64,000 nucleotides of DNA, taken from Lentinus brumalis. Lineage: Eukaryota > Basidiomycota > Agaricomycetes > Polyporales > Polyporaceae. The first letter of the stretch is position 1. Each line of letters opens with the position of its first letter. Below the pieces are notes generated by a model, which was given only the letters and a program-made list of their open reading frames with translations, was not told where the DNA came from and did not search any database. Position numbers and translations under genes: made by a program. Positions 54,919 through 64,000 of this stretch are shown piece by piece. The stretch lies in assembly GCA_001792895.1 (NCBI GenBank), contig MARA01000007.1:1612001-1676000 (forward strand). The letters run 5' to 3'.

Positions 54919-57900
54919 ATGCAGTCTTCCCCCTCTCTCGCTCTCAACGCTCGCCTCGCGCTCGACTACGTCAAGTCGCAGCTGGTGGTCAACCACGATG
55001 CCGCCGCAAAGCGCTACAAGGCATACGCTGACCATAGCAAGCTGTCAGAAGAACACAGTGAGCTGGACAACGTGAATCCTGTTCACCGCCGTGCACTTAC
55101 CATATTCGCTTAGAACTATCGTACGCTTGGGCGGACTACACCACGAAGGTCCGCGGCAGCGGCGCAGGTGCCCTGCGTTTCACTTTCGGAACTCCTTCTG
55201 TCTCCTTCATCTGCGACCACGACGCGCTCCTCCAACTTCAGGTGAAGGCCGTACGTCGTGGATCAAAGGAGTGAGTGCCGCAAGTACGGTTCGTGATTGG
55301 CTGGACTCAATATTTTTCGCAGCATACCCTTGGCCGAAAACTTCACTGTCACTTACCGTGTCACCACTGAATGGCGGGCGATCGTTGGCAAGGACGAAAA
55401 AGTTGGCGATCACGAGAGTCGCATCCGTCTGCTCGTCTTCGATCTCGAGGGTGAGTCGCGGACCCAGGTTCACTTCCACTCCTGTCGTAGCTCACTTAAT
55501 TGCCAGACGCCACGCTCGTACGGTCTCCTCAAGACAAGTGGTTCACCGACGAGCTCAAGCGTCACCTCATCGCTTACCTCAGGTCACTCCAAGCTGGTGG
55601 TCACCATGTTCTCTTCGTCACTCCCGAGTTCCATGCCAACGACCTCCGTGCGCCCATCTGCTTCTCACTTAGCGGTCCTACGGAGGAGTCCGACCAGAAG
55701 CCTGAGCACCCGCTTGCCGATATCAACGGATTCACTACCAAGATGATCAACGACTATCTCTCTCTACTGTGGTACACGTGTGCGTATGTCGCTCGGGAGC
55801 GTGGTGAAGACTCAAAGGCAGTGTGGGACGCGTCGCTGGCTGAGTACCGGACGTGGCTCAAGGCGGATTATTCCTCCGATTGGCACTCCTTCCTCAAATT
55901 CGGGGCCCCTCGGGTCGAGATCCTGTGCGCCCGCGAGGTGATCCTGTACTTCCCTCTCACCGCGGTGTCGTTCTATCACCGGGATCAGATCAACTCGAAC
56001 CACTTCGAGGAGAGGTGAGCTTCGTGATAGTCACAACGCACATCGTTCTTTGCTCATTCGAGACTCATCCTACGCAGCACTACTCCAGATTATTCCGGCT
56101 GGACGATTGCAGTCATCGTCAACGTCACTGCGACTTCGGCGGGCGTGAAGCTCGAGCTCGAGAGTGCGTGTGGTGTCTATTGTACGATTCATCATTCTAG
56201 ACTGACTGGCTCCTTCAGCCGGTCGTTGCAGCGTGCAGTACTCGACCTTCGATCCCGTTCCGGCACTCGAACACGAGCAAGCCCTCATGGCGCTCATCGA
56301 GTTCTTCAACGAGCAGTACCTCAACATTGTGGGCAAGACCAGGTTGCAGTACCTTCTCTACAGGCTTCGAGACGACCAAGTCCGGGTCGGCGGATGGAGC
56401 ACTTCCATGGAGTCTGCCGGGAGCTGGTGGATGCTCGAGCGTGGCTCCGGCTCTAGTGGTTCCAGCGTTCTCGACACAACCATCAGACATACGAACATGC
56501 ACGGCTTCGACGCCGTGTTCGCGATCTCCCAGACGTCCATCAATATGCAGCTCCGCACCGGTCTTTCTGGGAATTCCAAGATCTTCCCCAGATGGGAGAG
56601 AAGCGGTTTCGTCATCGAGGTCAAGTCTGTCAATGTACGCCTCCTGAACGGTCGGAAGGCTATCGTCGTCGTCAACATCTTGGAGGGTTCTCTTAACTCT
56701 CTGCTGAACGCGAATCTCAAATTGGTGCCAGAGTAAGTCGTGTGTGACCATCTATGTTATTTTTATCACTGACGCTCCACCTGTCTATCTTTGTAGGCCT
56801 GAACCGCTCGTCTTTGGAGAGTGTCGGTTGGCTTTCGAGGTTCCTATCTCGAGAAAGGACGACAACACGTCGACCAAGGGTGACTCGCTCGCCCGCATTT
56901 ACTTGGACCTTGAGCGTGCGTGAGGCTGTGCGGTGGATGCAGAAGTGCGCAACTGATTAGGTCCATACATGCAGGTGCCGAACTTTCCGCCGCAGGCACA
57001 ATCTTCGATCCGGAGGACTTCTTCCACGGCGAGCGGATGCAAGCCGTTCGGATGACTCTCATCGACCGCGTCAACAAGGTCTACCTGAGGAACTTGGTCA
57101 ACGAGAACCTTCATGTTCTGGCCACAGTACCCGTCCACAGCATCGCCTCCGCCATATCTTTCTACAAGCTTTCAAGCATGACATACATGTCCTATTCTAT
57201 CGACGCAAGCGAGCTCGGGGCTGCCCAAGCCGAGGGCAGGGCTGAGCAGATGCTCTTCGTCCTTGGTATGACCGGCAGGAACGCTCTTCCACCCCTCGAG
57301 TCCTTCATCCCCTCCTCCCGCTGGATCGTCCACGGTAGCTCCAACTTCTCGCACGGCACATTTGCCGTCTCTAGCCACGCATTCACGTCACGACTCTACG
57401 CGCTCCTCGCCGAGGTGAACAAGCTGACGACGCTAGTTCCTGTTTCCCCCACCGCAAAGTCCGACCCCGACGCAGACATGGTCCAGCAGTGGGCCACGCA
57501 CCCAGACTTCCGCGATCAGTCTTGCGAGTGGTCTCCCATCGGATCGGATGGCGATAGGTACGAGTGGAAGTACTCCCGTCATTGGAGTCTTCGGGAACAG
57601 GGCACCAAGGTGTCCGTGAAGGGCGAGTACAGCATTGCTTGTAAGTTGCTCTTGCTCCATGTTGGAAAGAGTCGCACGACTGACTGTTGATGATAGGTAT
57701 CACCGAGAACGAGCTTGAAATCCCGGATCTTGCGGTGCTCACGAACGGCGACTCGCTGGAAGTCAGGATGTCTGGCGTAATGCGATTGCGCATCGGGAGC
57801 ACGCGCGCCGAGAACAGCTGGAGGTACGTCTATATGCACTCACTTTCTTCATGATATCTGACGCATTTCGGTCGCAAGCACTGAGTCTGCTGCCTCTTGG

Positions 57901-58733
57901 GCAGTTACGCTCTCCATGAAGGCAGACAGTGAGGGTGCAGTCAAGATCGACATCGATGGCTTGGACAACATCCGCCACCCTCCTCCTAAGGCGACCTTCC
58001 GTCGGGGCAACTTCAACATTCCTGACGCCTACAAGATACTTGAGAAGCACCTTCCTAGCAAGGATGACTTCGAGAACGTCCTCAACGAGTTCAAGGAGCT
58101 ACAAGGTGTCTGGAAGTACTACAAGCCCAGCGTCGACAAGTTCACGCTCTGCAGCCCGACCGTCAACAACGAGGGCGACCTTCTCTTCGAGCTGCGCCGT
58201 GCGCCAGAGCCCACTCAGAAGTTCATCCGTGATGCCAGGCCCGTCTGGCTCAAAGGCGCTTTCAAGGCTCGTAAGACCAGTTCGCCCACGGTCCCAGTCG
58301 GTAATGGTTCGGTGAATGGTGCCAATGGATCGAACGTCCCTCCCCCCAGTCTCGCTGCCGTCAACGGAGCAGCTATCCCTTCCGCGAAGGGCGCGAACGG
58401 TTCGCCCGCCCCTGTCATCGGGCCCCTTGCCGGTATCAAGAGCTCAGTTGCCGGTTCGAACGGCCTGCTCCCTACTCCCACGACACCGACCACCTCCCCG
58501 TCGCAGCCGACGCTGGCTGGTAATAAGCCTTCCGCTGCTAGTGCAGCTCCCAAAGGTGCGACCCCTGCTTCGTCTGGTTCCGCGACCAACGGAACTAATG
58601 GCAGCGGGAACGGTTAGTAACCAGTGCTGATATTGATATTCTCTGTGACTGATCCCCCGATTCTTGTGCAGGCGAAGCCACCAAGGTCTCTGAGGTCAAG
58701 GGGACAAAGGCTCCCATCGCGGTCACCGCCTAA
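54919..58733 (+). CDS. Large unrecognised protein, intact member of a local three-locus family
   Basis: I do not recognise the family. The protein has about 1,030 residues in about ten exons with clean introns. The ATG at 54919 gives MQSSPSLALNARLALDYVKS and no signal peptide. After LSYAWADYTTKVRGSGAGAL come alternating hydrophobic strands (LRFTFGTPSVSFICDHDALL), then WFTDELKRHLIAYLRSLQAG and DWHSFLKFGAPRVEILCARE. The middle has FFNEQYLNIVGKTRLQYLLY, HGFDAVFAISQTSINMQL and FVIEVKSVNVRLLNGRKAIV. Later blocks are VFGECRLAFEVPIS, GTFAVSSHAFTSRLYALLAE and SVKGEYSIACITENELEIPD, and the end domain has VWKYYKPSVDKFTLCSPTV and GDLLFELRR. The C-terminal 130 residues are low-complexity, rich in Asn, Gly, Ser, Pro and Thr. 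It looks soluble and beta-rich; a lipid-binding beta fold is only a guess. The paralogues are the fragment at 1-141 and the decayed copy just upstream. Confidence 0.8.
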
Positions 58734-59506
58734 GTATCTTCATCCGTATGAACATCCTGCTACAGAGGTTCCCGCCAGTTGTATTTCTCCCGCATGCGTA
58801 CAACTGATTCAATTGATGATGGCACGGAGACTGAGTCAAGGGATTGGTATAATATATTGTCTTTGGGTTCTTGATACCGGGTACTTACTACTATCAATGG
58901 GATACTGTATTCTGATATATTCGTGGTCATTCGGCAAGTGGTGTTCTGGCATAATGTCTGTCACCTGTATGAATCTTATTATATCATCGTCCGTACCAAT
59001 TGGTTGATTGCTCCTTGGGACGAGACACAAAGGTGACTTACACGGAGGCTTGCTGGAGACAGACTGTATGACAAGCAGCACGTAGTTCTTTCAGACAGAG
59101 GCAACAAATTTCAGCACGGCAGGTCGGACGGTGAAATACGCCACCCACGGCGATTAACCACTACTGCCGCATCGCAAGGTGGATAGGCGCCCATGCCCCG
59201 ACATTCTCGGATCATTGCCACTTGCGACGCTGTTCTGTTTCTGTCCGCTACTTACTCCTTACTACTTATATTGAGGATCTCTCCGCTCTGGAAACTCACT
59301 GGACGTCTGGAGCGGCTCGAAACCTGCCATGCTGACTTGCACAATCCGTTCTCTTCGTCCTCACGGGTCCTCAAGTCTCCGTCGTGGCGTCGCGCGTTCA
59401 GCTGCACGATTCACGTCAACGAGTTCGCCATCGTCAAGGACTGAGGTATCCTCTTGCGAGTAAGGACGGTCTGGGTACCGTTGATAACGGCAGTACAATT
59501 GCGTAG
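58734..59506. other. Intergenic stretch, may hold the first exon of the next gene
   Basis: About 770 bases. The part 58840-58990 is AT-rich, fitting 3' untranslated sequence. The first exon of the citrate-lyase-like gene is probably in the right half but I could not place it. Confidence 0.4.
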
Positions 59507-61011
59507 GACAGCTCAAGCGGGAAGGGAGCCCGTGTTGGCGGGGAAATCGGGCGGAACCTCGGTCGTTCATATCTATACGGTTCGTCCAGTCTATGTTATA
59601 TGCTGTTTGTTGGTCTCTCTTAGCATGGTGGTGTGCGCATAGTCCCCTCCACTGCTGAGCGTATGCTGGAGAAGTCCTTGACGACTCCTTCGGACGTGAT
59701 CATATACGACCTGGAAGACAGCGTGCCACCTTCGCCCGCAGATAAGGCCAGTGCACGAGCGAGACTTGCGCACTTCTTGTCGGTACGTAGAGATATCTCA
59801 TTGGGAATATCTGGCATGTTGACCCTTCCACAGACTCGAGCTGGTTCTCTTCTGGCCCCGGAACGAATCGCGATGAGGCTGAACTCCAATGCTACCCCCT
59901 TCTTCGCCGAGGACATCCTCCAAGCAGTAAGTCACAGTCTCAGTGAACCCTCGCGGCCCAGAATCAAACACGCTATGCAGATGCGGCTCCCTTGTGTCCG
60001 CACCCTAGTCCTTCCCAAGGTCCACTCCGCGCAAGATTTGCACCATGTCTCCGAAGAGATATACTTGGCCTACCGCGCACACAAATTCCGGAGCCCCGAT
60101 GATCCGCCTGTCCAACTCGTTGCGAGTATCGAGAGTGCGAAGGCGATGTACAACCTAGGCGAAATTGCGTCGTGGCAATCGAGCTGGGGTGCCGCCACGG
60201 GCGGGAAGCTTGTCGCCTTGTTGGTGCGTCGCCGTCGTTGTCTCTCGCGGTGCTCCAGTGTTGAGCTTCGCGCGCCTAGTTTGCAGCTGAGGATTGTGGG
60301 TAGACAGCATGTGTGGACCCGTCTACCAACTGATCATCAACACACCAGATTGCGCCGACACCGGTATCATTCGCACAACCTCTCGCCAAGAGCTGCTGTA
60401 TACACGCTCGCACATCGTGGTCACGGCCAAGGCATTTGGATTAGGCGCTATCGACATGGCATGTTGTTACAGCTTTGATCCTCTGCACTCTGCTGACTCG
60501 GTTTTTCTGTAGGTTTGCGTCAACTACAAGGATCCCGAGTACCTCAGAGATGAGTGTGCAGACGGCCGACGGCTCGGATTCACGGGCAAGGTATGAGCCT
60601 GCTTCTCTCAGCTTATCACGGTGCGATCATGACAACGGCCGTTACACAGCAAGCCATCCACCCGATTCAAGTCGACACCATCCAGTCCACGTTCGTGCCA
60701 ACATCCAAGGGTGTGTGATATGCGCTTCCAACCAAAGTCTCGTGATATTCAGAGTCCATTTGCTACAGAGATACTGCGCGCGGCGAAGATCCTCGAGCAG
60801 ATGAAGAAGGCGCATTTGTCCAACAGGGGAGCGGCGGGACTCGAGCTCGAGGGCGGGGGTATGGAGATGATCGACGCTCCGATGATCAAGCAGGTGCGCT
60901 CGTCTCTTACGATATGATACGCTGCAAACCCTTGAGATCTGCGTTGTACAGGCCGAGAACGTTGTGCGAATCGCACGCGAAGCCGGGCTCTCCATCCCAA
61001 ACGTGGCCTGA
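59507..61011 (+). CDS. Citrate lyase beta-subunit-like protein (HpcH/HpaI family), 5' end unresolved
   Basis: A TIM-barrel aldolase/lyase acting on acyl-CoA substrates; eukaryotic relatives (CLYBL) are mitochondrial and have malate-synthase or citramalyl-CoA lyase activity. The first placed exon gives NLGRSYLY, joined across an intron (about 59582-59641) to VPSTAERMLEKSLTTPSDVI and YDLEDSVPPSPADKASAR. Further blocks are RIAMRLNSNATPFFAED, VRTLVLPKVHSAQDLHHVSE, LVASIESAKAMYNLGEIASW, FAAEDYCADTGIIRTTSRQE, and GFTGKQAIHPIQVDTIQSTF with the typical KQAIHP. It ends REAGLSIPNVA at 61011. Acidic ligands for the metal (E in ASIESA, D in AEDYCADTG) are present. The frame before 59507 hits a TAG, so an upstream start exon, possibly with a targeting signal, is missing here. 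Confidence 0.82.
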
Positions 61012-61151
61012 TGATACCAACTGGAGGAAGCTTGAGCGTAACACAACGCTATACTGTACACTACACTGCATATGGATGGACTGATAGGACAGCACATACG
61101 CGATAGCCAACAAGGGACAACAAGACACAGCGATACAGAAATCCCAACTCT

Positions 61152-63511
61152 CTAGATACGCACAGTTTGAATCTCCAGCTTGTCTTCAGCCTTCCAATCG
61201 GGTGATGTCCACCTTCAGTCTATCTCGTGCTGGACCAGGCGCAGTATGTCCCGCGTATTCCACCACCGCGTATGTAGATTTCGTGAGGAAGGACGGGTTG
61301 ATTGCGACAGTGTTGTCCACGACCTGCAGGCACGGATTCTGATCAGCGACTGCAGAGATTGTTGTGCCATATATGCGCCAACCTTGGAAAATTGCTTCAA
61401 CCTGCTTGGGATGATGAGCACATCCGGGGCAGAGCTAGCCTTGCTCGGACCGGGCGCACCCGCTGATGCACGTTCTTCGTCAGTCTGTGGGCACAAGTAG
61501 AGCAGATCCGAATGCGTCGCGTCCAGGTTCACCTCATGCGCGAGGTCGAGTGGGACGGGGAAAATCGGGTAGAAACTGTCAGGTCGCATCCCCTGTCAGC
61601 TCCTGTGCACCATGTGGAGTAAGGTTATCGTACCTTCGCTGCTGCAATAGATGTCTACATAGGTTCGCCATGGCATCCGTTGGGCCCTGACCCTCCGGGT
61701 CAGGGGGTGAGGTCAATGGCTCTACGTCGAGTGCGCGTTTAAAGTACTCCTCCTTGCGCAGGTGGAAAAGCACGTCGACGCTGCTAACCGCGACGTGCAC
61801 GCCGTTGAGAGTAAAGCGGGCAGGGTTGGGAAGTAGCCGTATGCGCTGGACCGACGTGCAACGTCAGTATTACTCTATGGATTTAATCGAACAGGCAGGC
61901 ACTTACGGAATCAGTGCAGAGTGTGCGGCTGAGTTCGCATTGAGGAAAGACTGCATGAACACCGAGGATGTCCCGAACACTGGGAACAAGCAGAACGAGA
62001 CTACCTGGTGAGGTGTCGAGGAAGTCGCGTAGTGGGTCTATGAACACCGTCCGAAACATGTCTGCAGGAGTGGCATCGACATCTCCAACCTTTATGGACG
62101 GGTGGGTAGCATCAATGAACGGACCAACCTACAGACAAGGGGTGTCCACGTCAAGCTCAACTTGGGGCGCATACAAGCGAATTTTACGTACTAGGAGTGC
62201 GACGGCTGGTTTAGCGGACTTCAGTTTCGCAACAAGACTTTGAAGGGGCCGGTAATGGAGGTCGGAGTCGCCAGTGAATGGCCCACTAGCAACGAACATG
62301 GAGAACTGAGATTCTCCCTCGGACTTTACGAGACCAGCGGATGGGGACTCGAGCGGAGGTAGCTTGGAAACGGTAAATGTAATGGCTGGTGATGATGGTA
62401 TCAAAAAACTCACCGAGAGTATCTCTGATGCCAGGAAAGAGCCGCCGCCACCGTTCTTGCCCTTCAATGCAACGATAGCCCCAGGGAACAGACCTTGACC
62501 CCCCACTCCGCGTTTCCCTTTCCGAATCCGCACTTCTGGGTCGAACCGAATGGGCACTCGTGCACCGGAGCCCATCATGCGCGAAGACTCGAGCACTAGG
62601 GAGGCCTCGTTCAACTTGACTGGACCTGACGTCGATTCCGAGTCGAGCGTGATACGGCCTACCACCACCACATCATCCTACAGCACAAAGGCGTCAGGGA
62701 GCGTGACGAAAGAGAGAGGTGAGGTACGAACCTCCGTAACAGCAGAAGGGTCACCCAGTTCTTCGACACCGTAATAGGATTTGACGAGTTCTCCGAAGTG
62801 ATCTATCCTATCGTCCAACACTGAGGTGGTACGACGTTGGCGTTGATCCCATATGAGCGTATATGACGCCACAAGCTCACCTTCACTCCGCTCCGTAGCC
62901 TTTTCGTACATGTATCGGTCTGTATCGCGTTCATGGGTCCCGCACGTCACCGGAGGCTAAGTACAACTCACAAGCTCGTGTCTTGAGCGCGTCATCCTCT
63001 GTAGACGGCCCAACAAATGACACCCTGCTCGGTCCCGCAAGTCCCGCAGGAGGCACCACCTTCTCCTCCAACCTTGACATGTCAAATCCGTCCTGCGGCC
63101 GCACTGGCCTCACTGGCGTCCCCATCGGCCCACTCAGGCTAGATCGCGCAGTGCTCTTGACCGGGGTAGAAGCAAACTGCCTGGATAACCGGCCAGAGAG
63201 ACTCCCCCGCATGAGTTTCTTCGCAGCATTGGCCTTCGCAAGGTCGCGCTGTATGCGAGCCTTGACCTCTTGTAGGTCCTCCATGCCGAGTTGGCCGGGG
63301 CCTTGGTTGAAACGCACCGCCTCCCACTTGTAAAACAGGTCTTCGCCGCTCAAATTGTGCATCTGGCATATTTTCACGCCTGAATGACACGTGAGGCACT
63401 GTGCATACTCGTCTTGGGAGGGTACTCACATTCAGACAGAAGATTGTCGTCCAAGTCATCCCCAAAGTTCCTCTGCAATTCACTACGCAGCGCATCCAAG
63501 TTTCCAGCCAT
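61152..63511 (-). CDS. POL12: DNA polymerase alpha subunit B (Pol12), with a frame break near its 3' end
   Basis: The B subunit of the polymerase alpha-primase complex that starts DNA synthesis. From ATG at 63511: MAGNLDALRSELQRNFGDDL, then VKICQMHNLSGEDLFYKWEA, a basic Ser/Thr-rich linker (SARSSLSGPMGTPVRPVR-like), YTLIWDQRQRRTTSVLDDR and DDVVVVGRITLDSES of the OB fold. The inactive phosphoesterase domain has FSMFVASGPFTGDSDLHYRP, VGPFIDATHP and DLLYLCPQTD, then SSAPDVLIIPSRLKQFSKVV. The running frame stops at 61186 after DITRLEG. One base out of frame, the next bases encode AEDKLEIQTVRI up to a TAG at 61152; the ending resembles the conserved VQVVRI end of animal POLA2. So the last 12 residues need a one-base correction. 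The end coordinate given includes them. Confidence 0.88.
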
Positions 63512-63816
63512 CTGCCTTCAGCGTTGGACGAGATATCGAAAGAGTCGGGAGGAGAGCAGGAACAGCTGGTGGTGGCAGAGCTCGAGGAGTTGACGCGACA
63601 GCGCGCGCCGCGATCGTGACTTGGCGCGTACAGTCACATGTGACAGTCGTGTTTAGTCACACACCCAGCGCTCGTCGCGCAGGCTTCGCGCAGAGTTGTC
63701 CCAGTTGAGGAGCAGGCAAAGAAATCCGTGCTCTTCCGGTCAGGTGAACACGAGTACGTATACAATAGTGGTACAGTAGATAGCGATGTCCATGCAAATA
63801 CAACACGATTGATTAC
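63512..63816. other. Intergenic stretch, promoter of POL12
   Basis: About 300 bases between the POL12 start and the stop of the gene at the right edge. No gene is seen. Confidence 0.5.
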
Positions 63817-64000
63817 TTACGACCGCTCGATCATCCCTGTCCAATCGAACTTGTCGTACTTCTGTTTAAACTTCTTGACACGTTCCTTGTTCTGCCAGAA
63901 CTCAATACGGCGCGGTCTCATCCACTTGCGAGGCTCTATCTCGAGCAGGTTGCCGACGATCTCCGCGGCGAACCACCTATCGGGACGGATGTCAGTCGTT
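63817..64000 (-). CDS. 3' end of an unrecognised gene, runs off the right edge
   Basis: The last exon (63817 to about 63976) reads WFAAEIVGNLLEIEPRKWMR then RRIEFWQNKERVKKFKQKYD and FDWTGMIERS before a TAA. A GT..AG acceptor (GATAG) sits at its 5' side, with intron sequence to the window edge. The fragment is basic and coding-like, but too short for me to name the family. Confidence 0.55.
   Translation of the reverse strand, partial: TTDIRPDRWFAAEIVGNLLEIEPRKWMRPRRIEFWQNKERVKKFKQKYDKFDWTGMIERS

Overview
The window looks like nuclear DNA of a filamentous basidiomycete, most likely an Agaricomycete of the polypore type. Genes are split by many short introns of about 50-70 bases with GT..AG ends, base composition is GC-rich, and gene content is typical of that group: DUF6534 membrane proteins, secreted GMC oxidoreductases, a GTE-type glutathione transferase, and housekeeping genes such as PKC1, CDC25, EFL1, DAD1 and IGO1. 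I see no rRNA, tRNA, CRISPR array or intact transposon. Exon boundaries were worked out by eye from splice sites and reading frame, so outer coordinates are firmer than internal ones.

Layout. 1-141 is the first exon of a minus-strand gene that runs off the left edge; it is a paralogue of the large gene at 54.9-58.7 kb. 1.5-5.8 kb holds a STYX-like pseudophosphatase (minus), a CobW/ZNG1 zinc-chaperone GTPase (plus) and a Yae1-domain protein (minus). 7.0-11.3 kb holds NADPH-cytochrome P450 reductase and a She9/Mdm33 mitochondrial protein. 11.3-12.1 kb looks like a decayed gene.

12.8-30.9 kb is the accessory part. A unit made of a DUF6534 membrane-protein gene plus a secreted GMC oxidoreductase gene occurs twice (about 12.8-18.6 and 22.0-27.6 kb), including the DNA between the two genes. 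Between the copies lie a glutathione transferase and a SAM-dependent methyltransferase. A third GMC gene follows at 28.4-30.9 kb. This could be a small secreted-oxidation and detoxification or metabolite locus; that is inference.

31-51.7 kb holds a candidate zinc deaminase-fold protein, endosulfine Igo1, an unrecognised acidic protein, Pkc1, the DASH subunit Dad1, a SH3/WW-containing Ras exchange factor (Cdc25) and the ribosome-maturation GTPase Efl1. 52.4-54.3 kb is a decayed copy of the unknown gene family, and its intact member follows at 54.9-58.7 kb. The window ends with a citrate-lyase-beta-like gene, DNA polymerase alpha subunit B (Pol12) and the 3' end of an unrecognised gene.

Two conserved genes (P450 reductase, Pol12) each carry a one-base frame break, and a third (She9/Mdm33) needs either a frame change or an extra intron. 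Small indel errors in the assembly are a likely cause. The most interesting unexplained material is the three-locus unknown family (window start, 52.4-54.3 kb, 54.9-58.7 kb) and the deaminase-like gene.
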